A DNA stretch of 64,000 bases from Apostichopus japonicus. Lineage: Eukaryota; Echinodermata; Holothuroidea; Aspidochirotida; Stichopodidae. Shown one piece after another: positions 1-11,766 of this stretch. Position numbers and translations under genes: made by a program. Below the pieces are notes generated by a model, which was given only the letters and a program-made list of their open reading frames with translations, was not told where the DNA came from and did no database searches. The DNA lies in assembly GCF_037975245.1 (NCBI RefSeq), contig NC_092567.1:849501-913500 (forward strand), read 5' to 3'. Position 1 is the first letter of the stretch. Every line of letters starts with the position of its first letter.

Positions 1-71
1 GTAATGCCTATTTATAGAACATTACTCAGTTTGCTGTCGTTTTACTGTTTGGTATCGTATTATAAAGGCGG

Positions 72-79
72 TATATATA
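72..79 (-). promoter_or_regulatory. TATA-like motif at unit start (gene to the left is outside the window)
   Basis: A TATATATA word inside a conserved block (GCGGTATATATAACTTC) recurs at the start of every unit. By analogy with the other four copies it would lie upstream of an MS4A-like gene whose exons are left of this window. The LINE insertion begins 92 bp further upstream. The promoter role is inferred from position and composition only. Confidence 0.25.
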
Positions 80-528
80 ACTTCAAACAGGAAATTGATT
101 TATTTATTGAAGTACGGAATGGCAATAGAAAATATCATGCAAAGAATAAAACGTACCCAGGTAGACAATATTTATTTATTTGTTTCTTTTTTCTCCACAG
201 AAGTACAAAGCGGAGGGAAGTCTTCCATAAAGCTTAAAAAGCTTAACAAAGTGGAAGACTCCCAAACGAAAAAAGTAATTAATAAATACAAATTGAATTT
301 TTGTTACATAATGTACAGTCACTGTTGAAGTAAATAACTCATTTACATAATTTAATATGATGATATCAATTCTTTTTTTAAACATTTCTTAAATGAATTC
401 TTTGTAGTCTTAGATTTAACGATATTGTTTAATGAGTTCCATAACTTAGTTGCACGGTTGCGAAAGCTGCGTGTACCTAATTTCGTATGATAGAAGTTGC
501 AATGAGCATTTTGTCTATTTCGGGTATT

Positions 529-3220
529 TTAATTGTATAATTCTACATTAATTGTAAAGACATTATGAAAGGAGCCCGGAAGTAGCCCATGCCATGCTTT
601 ATACGTAAATACAGCAAGTTGTAGCCTTATGATATCATTTAATTTCAGCAGGTTTTGACCTTTAAACAATGGACTAGTATGCTGACGAAATGCAGCTAGT
701 GTTATGTTACGAATTGCACCTTTTTGTAGTTTATTGAGACGGCCAAGACAAGTTATGTTAGCACCAGACCAAATAATAGAACAGTAGGACAGATGAGGTA
801 GAATGAGCGTATTATAAATCATTCTTACAATGTGTTTCGATAGGAAATGTTTTATTTTAGCGAGTATACCAATTTTCCTTGCAACCTTTGAACATATTAC
901 TGAAATATGTTGTTGCCAACTTAGTTTTGAATCAATATATACACCTAAAAATGTTATGTAGTCAAGGGTTGTTGGAGGAATTAAAAACAATGTAGTGTGT
1001 TTTGTTGACATTAATAGAAAGCTTGTTTGACCGAAACCAGTTACTAAACTTTTCTAGTTCATTAGATACAGTAATAGGTAGGATGCTAATATTGTCAGAG
1101 TCGAAAAAAATAGTGGTGTCATCAGCAAACAGAGTAACTTTTGCAATATTGGACACTTGACATATGTCGTTTACACAAATAATGAATAATAGAGGTCCCA
1201 GGATAGATCCCTGTGGTAAACCACAATGGACTTGGACAAGATCAGAGTTATGTGACTTATACGCAGTAAATTGGTAACGGTGAGATAGGTAGCTGTCGAA
1301 CCAATTTAGAGTAGTACGTCTTATGTGCAACTTATTCAGTAAAATAGAATGATTAATGGTATCAAACGCTTTACTTAAGTCTAGAAATACACCAATGCAA
1401 GTCTTATGTTGATCAAGTTTACTGTAGAGATTATCAATTGCATCTACCAGAGCGAGCTCAGTGGAGTGATTGTATCGAAATCCGTACTGTTGTTTATTAA
1501 GAATGTTGTGTTTATCCAAGAATCTACAAATACGATTAAACAATAGTCCTCCTGTAAGTTTCGCAAAACAAGAGAGTAACGATATTGGCCGGTAATTTTC
1601 ATATACATTGTTCTGGCCATGTTTGTAAATTGGTAAATCTTTAGCAATTTTCAACTTGTCTGGAAAGACACCTGTATTAAATGATAGGTTACAAATATGG
1701 GCTAGTGGTGTGACAATATACTTAGCGGCCTGTTTGATAATATCAGGACTGAAATCGTCATATCCTGCAGCCTTTTTTTGGTTTAATTGCAGTGTCGATA
1801 GTTTTCAGTAATTCTTCTTCCGTTACGAGGAAGATGAACACAGAGTTTGGGTTGGGATTTCTGCTTTTTCAAGGGGTTTAATCTTGCTGGCCAGTGAAGG
1901 GCCTACATTTACAAAGTAATTGTTAAAACTATTAGCAATTTCCTGGTTGTCCGTGACAACGTTTTGGTTATGGTGAAAGGCCGTAGAATATGACGATTGA
2001 CTGACATTTTTTTGTAAGAGTTCATTGACTGTTTTCCAGGAACCATTAATGTTATTATTGCTCTCGATAAATTTATTGTGAAAGTATAGTTTCTTTGATG
2101 TTCTGATAATATGTGTTAATTTATTTCGATAAATAATGTATACCCTCTTGTTATTCGATGTTGGATTCTTTAATTGGCGTCTATACAATTGATTTTTCTT
2201 TTTTATTGATTTTAATATACCACTAGTAATCCAAGGGTGTCTCTTTTTACGTTTTTTTCTTACATTAATAACATGCACTGGAAAACAGTCATTGTACATA
2301 TAACTAAAATGATTAAATAATACATTATAAGATACATTAGCATCCTTTTCATTAATAACATCATCCCAATGCTTATATTCTAATTGGGGAATCAAATTAC
2401 TGATATTATTTATATTGTAATTACGAATACGTTTACTATCTCTATTATAGTTTCTAAGTCTTGAATTATTGTCAAGGAAGATGGGAAAGTGGCCGGTAAT
2501 GTCGGTTACAAATATGCTTGAGTTAATTGCAGAATCATCATTAGCAAATATGTTATCAATTAAAGTTGACGATGTACTTGCAACACGGGTAGGATTTGTC
2601 ATTGCTGGATACAAATTATTCGAAAAAGCTAAGTTGAGAAAATCTGTAGATAAGTGGTCGTCAAGTAAGTGATTGTTGAAATCACCCATGATATAAGAAT
2701 TACTACGTGATTCTGTTAATTTGCCATAAATGTTTTGCACATGAAAATAAAATTCGTCATAAGAACCCGTCGGTGGTCTATAAATAATGCCAAAAACGTA
2801 ATGCTTTCTGCCATTGGGGGGGGGGGGGGTGATCTCTATGAAAAGAGACTCAATTGAGTCATTTAATACAGAGAGATCGTCTCTGCATTTGTAATTATAG
2901 TTCTTTTTAATGAATTAACAAACCCCACCTCCCCTTCTTTTATGGCGGTGTTTTTCTACAAGTCGATAATTATTAATATTGATGATGGATGTATTATTAT
3001 TGTCATTCAACCAAGTTTCCGTAAAGCCCAAGGTCCAGAATTCGTTATTAAGTAATGAGATGAAAGTGGTAATATTATCAAAATTTTTGTTAAGACTCCT
3101 ACTGTTCATATTGAAAATGGTAAGACCATTACTAGGGGGTAAATTATTATACTTATCGATGTTATAATACTCACAGGAAATATTATCCCTTGTTTCTATT
3201 TTGTTTTTTGTTGAATACAT
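529..3220 (-). pseudogene. LINE ORF2 remnant: endonuclease plus reverse transcriptase (unit I)
   Basis: ORF2 of the LINE, broken into at least four frames. In order: 3220-2915 holds the start of an APE-type endonuclease (NMNSRSLNKN, then the FTETWL strand with its catalytic Glu); 2740-1823 holds the rest (MGDFNNHLLD, LIDNIF) and the linker; 1654-962 is the reverse transcriptase core (YRPISLL, LDLSKAFDTI, GLPQGSILGPLLF and the catalytic LFADDT); 1011-529 is the thumb and C-terminal region (LGVYIDSKLSW, LPHLSYC). The family role is target-primed reverse transcription in the nucleus. Stops, frameshifts and the G tract between the endonuclease blocks make a working product very unlikely. The matching copy at 30890-28196 shares the overall architecture but has its own extra frameshifts. 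Confidence 0.85.
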
Positions 3221-3467
3221 TAAAACAAGAAAGATTATGATGACGATGACGATATAGAAGTCAGGTTTGATTATTTTTGCTTCTTACGGTTCTTGCTTTG
3301 CTAAGTTTTGGTGTTGGTGTTTTCTTCTTGTGTCTTACAAAAATGAAGTTGTCTTCATCCAAAGACATGTGCCTTTTAAGGTGTGCCATAGAGTCATTTA
3401 CAGTTTCAGTGGTGTCTCCAATATTTCCTGGTTGGATTTTACGTTCTGTTGGTCTTTGTAGTCGGGT

Positions 3468-4295
3468 TTACTGTGCTTCGTCGGTGGGAGTTTTCTTGGT
3501 CGCTGTGGTCGTAGCCTTCGCTTTCTTGGGAGATTTCGGTGGTTTCTGCTGTGGCTGGATGGTGGTAGGCAGAGGTGAAGGGCCTTCTGCAACGTTGTCC
3601 TCTATTGGTTTCTCAGCATTGTCTGGTGTCTCACTGTTAGTTTCCATTGTATCTTGTGCATCCAGATCATTTTCATTTTGGTCAACTTCTTCCGTACAAT
3701 CAAAACTTTTGTGTCCGAACTGTTGACATCGAAAGCACTTCACTTTCGGGCAACGCCTTTCTGCGTGTTCTTGTTTTCCGCAAATTCGGCAAATGTATTT
3801 CGGGCATTCTTTCATCGTGTGTTTCTCACTCAGCCAGTTATTACATACCTTGATTTGGCCATTATGCTTGACTCTCATGTGTATGTTGTCAATAGTCACT
3901 GCGTACGGTAGGCTTTTAGCGTTGGTTGGCATCTGCAATCTCGCGTATCGAATGCCATTTTCAATCTCTGGGAACTCCTCGTAGTGATTTCTTGTCCAGT
4001 CTGTTTTCACCAAGCAGCCATATCCTTCAAGTTTCGACGAGAGTTCGGCATCCTCGATATAACTTGGAATACCGTATAGGCTTACTGTTCATATCGTTTT
4101 CTCTACACCGACAACATTACTATATTCTCCTTTAGTTTCTAATCCGGTTTCTTGGATCAGTTCAGCATCGGCTCCATTCTTCAAAGTAACAATCCATTGT
4201 CCAGACGTTTTGACGCAACCTATTATTCTTTGGTTCCCGACATCAGCGTGAATCGATTTTACTAAGTCCGTGTAGCTATAGTCTTTATCAAACAC
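3468..4295 (-). pseudogene. LINE ORF1 remnant: gag-like zinc-knuckle protein (unit I)
   Basis: One reading frame from 4295 to 3468, interrupted by a single in-frame TGA at 4091-4089. After the stop the frame continues directly (TVSLYGIPSYIEDAEL, then VKTDWTRNHY). Near the middle are a degenerate knuckle (first Cys pair incomplete, CNNW) and two canonical CX2CX4HX4C knuckles (CRICGKQEHAERRC and CFRCQQFGHKSFDC). An acidic, then Lys/Pro/Thr-rich tail follows. ORF1 proteins of this kind bind the element's RNA. The same TGA is present in unit III, so it predates the duplication. Upstream of 4295 the frame stays open to a TAG near 4378 with no obvious ATG. Confidence 0.8.
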
Positions 4296-4679
4296 TCTAA
4301 CACTGTTCTCCTTCAGATTGATTGGAGCCGATTTCGCGGAATCTATTCTAGCACTATCGCATACCTCAGCGGCGTTCGACTACTCACATAGATTTGTTTA
4401 GGGTAAAAAATAAGGAAGCTAAGCGTTTGTCCACAAAAATAGGCAATTCAAAGCCGTCATATAAGGCTACGTAAAGGTTTTGAGTTAATTTACCCCGTAT
4501 CAAACTTTCGTAACGGTTAAGTAACGTTGTAAAAAATGTTGAAAAGATGAGACACGTCTTGCAGTCTCAACTGTCAACTGTCAAGTTATATATAAGAAGA
4601 AAAGAAATCGTCGTTTCTATGTTTCGATCAAATATAATCATACTTTTAACAGTGATAAAATTATTGTGAAATTGTCCTC

Positions 4680-5300
4680 ATTTTGTAACTGAGGAGTGGG
4701 TCCCCGTAAGAATTAACATTAGACATTTAACAACGAGACCGTTGACATCGGTACATATGGCAAGCACATATTGTGATAGTATTTGACATTGCCATGATAC
4801 CTGTGAAGGTTCCATGTCACTTAAATGTTTCCCCTTGGAGTTGTAGCAACACTCGATCTGCATTAAATTTCACCTTCGATCTCTGTCATTTGGTTCGATG
4901 TGCCTGAGAGACACAAGGGTTCATCCCGGTGACCTTCCCACCAAGTTTGCAGAAATCGGTCCAGCCGTTCTGGGGGAGCTTTGGACACAAATTGTATGAA
5001 AATATATAATTTGACCTTTAACCACGTGACCTGTGACCTTCAAGTTTGATTCCCATGGCAACCACACATTTTGAAAATGCTTGACATTCCTATTATACTT
5101 GACCATTGACCTTTGTCATTTGGTTAGGAGGGTCTTCGAGACAAAAAGATTTACCCTGGGGTACCTTCCCACCAAGTTTGAAGAGAATCGCCCCAGCCGT
5201 CTATTACGAATTTTATGACACCAAATTGGGCTAAAAAATTCATTTGACCTTTAACCACGTGACTTTTGACCTCGGTTTCCATGGCTTATTTTGATAGTAC
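4680..5300. repeat. Degenerate TGACCT/CACGTG-rich repeated modules (unit I)
   Basis: Three loosely similar modules in tandem (about 4700-4925, 4926-5110, 5111-5290). They share CCTTCCCACCAAGTTTG (4931, 5164), TTTAACCACGTGAC (5017, 5251) and repeated TGACCT half-sites. The first module also occurs in beta units (14560-14756, 44680-44860). The others are alpha-specific. This looks like an old dispersed repeat; no coding potential is visible. Confidence 0.6.
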
Positions 5301-5940
5301 TTCACCGTTTTATTATATACGAAATGTCTTTTGAAAATTTTTCCCGAGTTATTGCAACTACTGTGGACTTAAGGTGAAAGGCAAATTAGAACATGGGAAG
5401 TTTTGGTGTTCCATCGAGGATTGTATTATGACTCGATAAACACTCATTTTCAACATGAGTCAGAAACCTACATTGGGGCTAAGTCCGTTTTAGAGAAATG
5501 ACGGTTTCGACGACAGTACCTTAGAAACGTTCCTTTTGTTCCGTCTTCATATATTCTGCTGCAGATGGTACATGGACAATGTGTCATTATTAGGAAAACT
5601 CTTCGTTGGACAAGTTTTATAACAGAAATGCTTAAGAACAAGTCTTAGTTTGGATAATATTGGAAAGTACCGTAGTGCTGCAGTATGGTTATGAAATAAT
5701 CTAAATTTCGCGTATAGCTTTTGTCTTAATCATGCATGATTACACTTTGATTAAGGTTTACTCGTTTATTATGGCACTTATACCTCTTTTCAATCACGTA
5801 AGTCAACCGTAACCCCCCCCCCCCCCAGACTGCTCAAAGTGCTTGAACCCGAAAAGAAAAGCCATATCCCTATTGAGACCATGACAGTGTGACCGTACTT
5901 TAAGGATCAATTCAACTTCAACAAGGAGGTCGAATTGATA
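5301..5940. other. Intergenic, no gene seen (unit I)
   Basis: AT-rich sequence shared with units II and III. It contains the junction of a 676 bp deletion at about 5340 and a poly-C tract at about 5813-5826 whose length differs between copies. I see no exon, RNA gene or transposon end here. Confidence 0.5.
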
Positions 5941-5944
5941 TTTG

Positions 5945-6175
5945 ATATGGGGATATTCGTCCGGGGTTATTTATCCGGGGGGTAATTGTCTAGGGGGTAT
6001 TCGTCCGAGGAGGTAGTTGTCCGGGTGGGTAGTTGTCCGGGGTATTGTCCTCGGGGGTAATTGTCCGGGGGTATTTGTCCGAGGTATATTTGTCCGGTGG
6101 GTAATCGTCCAGGGGGTTATTGACTGGGGGGTAATCGTCCGGCTGTATTTGTCTTGGTGGTATTTGTCCTGTCAC
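5945..6175. repeat. G-rich tandem repeat of a GTCCGGGGGTAATT-type unit (unit I)
   Basis: About a dozen imperfect copies of a 14-20 bp unit built on GTCCGGGGGTAATT/GTCCGGGGGTATTT. Many runs of three or more G lie on the plus strand. The Pro/Asp-rich or Gly/Val-rich reading frames over it are by-products. The matching array lies at 34290-34520. Confidence 0.8.
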
Positions 6176-7201
6176 GTATTGATTGAACTATTTCTTTTCA
6201 TTACAATCGTCTACAAAATACCAATTTAACGTTACGTAGTGAGCCTTTTCAAAAGTAAGCACTTCTATAAACTATTAATGAATATAAACGAATGAGAGCA
6301 TTATGATACGTTGATATGATGACAACAATTTTGTAATCCTGTCGGGTTAGAATCACAGTCGATCGTTTCTCAAATGACCAAGGTTACCAATGCGGCGACA
6401 CTTGAATGCCCTTCCACACATGAATCCAAATGCTGGTTAGGAGGACACACAAATTTTCTGTTACTAAATATATCCTTAATAAGAAGACGTTTACGTTTCA
6501 AATTGTTACACTAACGTTTGATGTAAGTGAATGCTCAAATTGAATGGAACTGCGTCGGATGCCACGTAGCCATCGCATGCTAGATGTAAACAACTCTTAT
6601 CATGGCAGTTTATGAATTATAGTGTCACTGAACATTTTCCGAATATCGATAGAAATGGACGGCTCCACTCCATTGTTATTTAGGTAAGTGATTTAAAGTC
6701 TCGGATCGATTGGTAATGGTTACTGCAGAGAAGTGCGAATGATACAAGATGCAAAAATACATATACTCTCATGCCAAAAGTGTTATTTTTTGCAGTCGTT
6801 TCTGGATTCCAAGTTCAAAGATGCTTTGTTGAAGTGATCTCAAATATAGCGTAATGTATTTTACCCCTCTAAACAACAACATAAACTTTTCTTCAAACTT
6901 TTCTACAACATTTTTCATGGGGTAAATCGATCTCGACCGACGAGTTTTCTTGAACGACTACCGTGACTATCCGTAGCATTGTATTTTTATAATCATTTAA
7001 GTCATATATTCAACGTCAACGATATACTTCTATTGTTCGAAATTGACAGATGTTGAAAGACATGGAACTTTGTTGCGCAACGTCGATGACAAATACAAAT
7101 GTTAGCAACCGGTAACCAACACGGTAGACAGAATAAACCGATTAAATTCTATATCTTAAATTTCGCAGAGTATAAGCAAAAGGATGCCAAAATATGTTAT
7201 C
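6176..7201. other. 3' flank of gene A, no other gene seen
   Basis: AT-rich sequence downstream of gene A. Parts (6560-7010) are paralogous to 17100-17560 in unit II. At about 7018 the sequence jumps across 1.75 kb that is present in unit III (35366-37111). The lost part includes the AATAAA that lies about 210 bp past the stop in genes B, C and D. Confidence 0.5.
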
Positions 7202-10200
7202 TCAATTCACATGAACGACATGTTGATTGTTCACTGCATAGTTGTAAGATGGTGGTACACCTTGGATGTTTGAAGTATATGGAATTGGCTGACCATTGGT
7301 TATGATCACTGCAGGGTAATGGGCCTGGGTATTGATTGGTTGATGTGGTAGCTGGGTGGGTTGGTATACAATCTAGAAATTTAAAGTTGATTGATATCAG
7401 ATATCAGACGGAGTAAACTTATAAATGAACATCATATCATACCATTAATCATATCATATCATATTGTATCACTATATAACTATATTATTAAATCCTGTAC
7501 TAAAGACGTTTCGCGTACTTGTGTAGGAATTCTGATATCATGTCATATTGCATATTGATAACTATATTATATAAATATATTTGGAATTTCGTTGATTTAG
7601 TGCAAATAGTATATACAACTGGACCTTTCTGTTAAATAATGACATATTAACTGCACCTTAACACATAATAGCAATTGCTATTCAAGCTATGAGCTGTTCA
7701 GTTTAAAACTTAAGCCGGAACTGGGTATCCATTACAATTTGTTAATTTGTAGTCACGATGTAACGAACAAATCCCAGAATGATAAACGAGGGAATAACTT
7801 CATTACTGAGTTTCCTAAATTGACATCTTATAGATGAAATACCGATTAAAAAATTAGTTTGTTACAAATAACAGAAAATATTTGACCACTATAATTACTT
7901 CAATATATCGAATTTTATTTAAAAAAGTGTGGGTAGTTTTAAGCGACCTTAACTTTATTACATTAACAAGTTACTTTTGCATTCACTTGTGTTACCGTCG
8001 TCATTTACATAAAGAAGTCAGTTTGTTCACATTCAGTGAATAAATGTTGCAATAATGAAGATCTATATGACGTAATACACTAATGACAATTGTTATAACA
8101 CTATCAATAATAACAGCACTATATATTTGTAGCTAAAGTAAAAAAATATATGTTAATATTGAAGACATTCACTGTGTTAACACGCAGGGACGTAGCCAAA
8201 AAATTGAAATGGTGGAGTAGAATTTGAAAAGGGCCACTTCTCACAAAAGGAGCATTATTACACCTAAGGTAGCGGCATCATTTACAAAGAAAGTTCTGCT
8301 TGAAATGCCTCCCACGTTGCAGGAAATAAATAATAATATACGGTAAGAGCATTGTATAACGTAGCACACGAACTTTCAGAGAAAAGATTGAGAAGGGTTG
8401 CTTAGCTTACTTCAACCTGAAAAGAGGGCTTTAATGATATTTCCTGTTTTTAGTTACATTTTATTTTTCAGGGTACTGAAAGGGAGGGGACAATATCTCC
8501 CATTGCTCCCCTGGCTACGTCCCTGGCAGACGTCTAACTAAGATGTCTGCAATTTACAACGTGATTGTACTTTGGTAGATGTTTTTGTTATTTCTTAAGA
8601 TATCAGAGAAATAAAAGTTTGTCAAATTATCACGAAAACGTTCTTAGCAATGAACTGTTTTTCCACATTGTAAAAAAATCTAAGGAAACAGTGACCACAC
8701 TTACCATTTGCTGAGGCTGATTGTTACTTCCAGGACAAACTGCAACACAGGTGAAGCTTGCTCCGATGATGGCAGCCAGTGATTGGATGGCACAGGTCAC
8801 AGCCAATAAGATGTAAAACGCCAAATGAGTGTTCGCCTGGTGTACGTTCCCATCATCGTAGTAGTAGTAGTACTGTTAACAAATACGTCATGATGACATC
8901 ATAGCACATGAATTTTACATTTCTTTTACTACATTGTAAGTTCTTTAGTTGCCCCAGAACAATGGCACGTTTTTTTTTTCTTAGCCTCCGATGTACTCTG
9001 AATTCAAGGTTTTGTTTTACCAACGTATACTTCTGTGGGTAAATGATTTGTATAAAAGCAGCAACAAAGAAGAAGAAATGTTTTTTTTTTTTACCATGTG
9101 GATTTCTTTCAATAGTAAATTAGAAAAATTAATTAAGCGGTGATTTAACGTCTGTTCTTTAACTAAACCCGCCTTTTTGCAAACAGTTAACAATGACAAC
9201 CGTAGTATTCCGTTAGTAATAAATGAGGTCACGTGGGGAAAATGTTAATGACTGCAGGTCAAGTAACAGTTGCAACAAATTATTGCTCAACGCTATGGGA
9301 TACGAATTTTGATTCACATATTTCATTTACACTACATCTAAACGATGGTATTACTTACGCCGTTCTTCAATGAACCTACGCAATTTGCCGCAACTGCTGA
9401 ACTGATGAGGCCGCCACCACCAATGACTGACGCAATGATGGCAAGAATCATGTAAACAATGACCTGCAATAATAAGAACAATTCGCAAGAGGGATTTGTT
9501 TTAAAATCGGGGTAACCATGTGAAGCCAATTCCCATTTAGAGAGTTTTTTTTTTTACGCAGAACAAAACTGGATTTTTTTTAGACGTAAACTTGTACATT
9601 TTGATGCACATGTATCATTATGTTTGTGACTAGGTCTACAGGAAAGGTAGGGCTAATAACTGTTGTTTATTTAGGAATTTGGTGTGATCCGTATGTTAAT
9701 CGTAAGAACAACAACGTAGGCAACAAAGTAGAGTTAATGTAACACGACAGTACATTGAACCGTTATGTTCCTCGATCTCAAATAAACGAATATGAGATAT
9801 CAAGTTTCGAAGTTCCCACCTTTTACCAGATTGCAACTTGTGGTACCTAGTTATATCTTCCTCGACAGAAGGTAGGACTGAAAACGATAATGCCGATCTG
9901 CGGATTTATTATACGCAGCTTCCATATGGACTAGACCTTTCCCTTGCGAATTCTTGGTATAGGGTCACAACTCCAAGAGAAATCCAAGAGTGGATGACTT
10001 GCAACAAGTTAAAATTAAATGAGAGCAAAACTGAGTTCATTGTGCTTGGATCACCCTATTTTCTTCAGAAACTGCCACCTGTGTAACACAGTCGGTTCGG
10101 AACTTGGGCATAATGTTTGATGCAAATATGACTATGACTAAACAAATATCTAGCCTCTGTCAATCGACACATTTCCAGTTAAGAAACATCCGGAGAATAA

Positions 10201-11735
10201 AGAGATATCTTGATAATGAAACTCTCCATCATGTCGTCAGGGCTTTAGTCATCTCTCGTCTCGACTATGGACAGAGTTCAAAGATTGCAGAACAATGCTG
10301 CCCGGTTGGTATGTTCCATATCCAAGAGAGATCTTATTACTCCAACACTTAAAGAACTCCACTGGCTGCCAATAAGGGAAAGGATTCAGTTTAAACTCTG
10401 TCTTTTTGTCTTTAAATCCATGAACAATACTGCACCTGTTTATTTTTCCAATCTACTGTCACCTTATACTCCTCAAAGAACTCTCCGCTCTACTCATGAC
10501 ATAACCCGCTTGAATGTTCCTAGAACGAACAAGGTCTTGGGTCAGAAATCGTTCAGTGTAGCCGGTCCACAGTCATGGAACAATCTCCCTCGTACTATAA
10601 AAGAAACTGACAATATCTCTCAATTTCGTAGTAATCTTAAGACTCACCTATTTCCATGCTAATTTGTGTCTGTGTCACAAGCGCTATGATCTAGATGGAA
10701 TAGCGCAATATAAATATTAATTGTTATGTTATGTTATGTAACTCCAATTGTGGTAAAATTGGGTAATGCTTATATTATTCATGTGTCATAATATCATTAA
10801 TGAAATTGTTACATATTTTTACTTAACAAAAACGATGTCCCTCACCTTTGCTCCGGAACAAGTAGCTTTCGGATATAATCTACAAGACGAACCAAGCAGA
10901 GGCTAACATATATATAATTAGATCTGTATATCGGGATATATTTGTAAGTTGGAAGAAGATTCTTCCTTATGATAACCATATTTCATTTTTGGTCAGATTC
11001 GCTGAAACTAAAACTCATCATGTAATATAGTTTTTCACTGTCACATATAAACAGCGTTGTATTGTTGATCTGTCACAATTAACTCACTCCGATGTATCGG
11101 CAGGAAGCAGAAGTGGATAAACGTTTATTATATTTTCTATGTCATAAGACGATACTAATCATTTCTGAGATGATCATTTAGGATTTCATTTAAGCTGTGA
11201 AGCCTCTCCCCACCCCCCCCCCCCCCCCATTGAATGCATATCAAAAGTGCAGATTTGTCTAATATCTACTTTCGTTAATTTGTTTATTTCGTCCAATATA
11301 ATTCTTTAAACAGGAGAAGTTGTAAATATATTACAATTTAAGGACATGTCAGCAAAGACATCATATAATGCGAAAGAAAATTGTGAAAATGTTTGGTTTA
11401 AATAGATCACATGGAATACTTCTAATACCACTACTAAAACTACTACTACTACTAAAACTACTACTACTGCTACTACTGCTACTACTGCTACTACTGCTAC
11501 TACTGCTACTACTGCTACTACTGCTACTACTACTACTACTGCTACTACTGCTACTACTGCTACTACTACTACTACTGCTACTACTGCTACTACTACTACA
11601 ACTACTACAGCTACTACTGCTACTACTAATATTACTACTACTACTACTGCTACTACTGCTACTACTGCTACTACTGCTACTACTGCTACTACTACTACTA
11701 CCTACTACTACTACTACTACTGCTACTACTACTAC

Positions 11736-11766
<31 letters not shown>

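Larger units (their letters stand above)
171..4596 (-). mobile_element. Near-complete non-LTR retrotransposon (CR1/Jockey-like LINE), unit I
   Basis: About 4.4 kb, reading right to left. It has an ORF1 with zinc knuckles (from about 4295), then an ORF2 with endonuclease and reverse transcriptase (3220 to 529), then a 3' end of AAATA-type repeats at 171-185. The borders come from comparison with unit II, where the flanks GTAGACAAT and AAGAAAAGAAATCG are almost adjacent (14430-14450). The ORFs carry stops, frameshifts and a long poly-G tract (2817-2830 on the plus strand), so the copy looks dead. The exact clade cannot be settled by eye. No clear target duplication is visible because both flanks are A-rich. 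Confidence 0.85.

Noticed and set aside
3277..3726. 149-residue plus-strand frame with hydrophobic stretches (and its copy at 30947-31396)
   Set aside because: Antisense of the LINE zinc-knuckle ORF1; the minus strand carries the recognisable motifs.
5990..6229. Pro/Asp-rich and Gly/Val/Ile-rich frames
   Set aside because: By-products of the GTCCGGGGG tandem repeat; no splice or start support.
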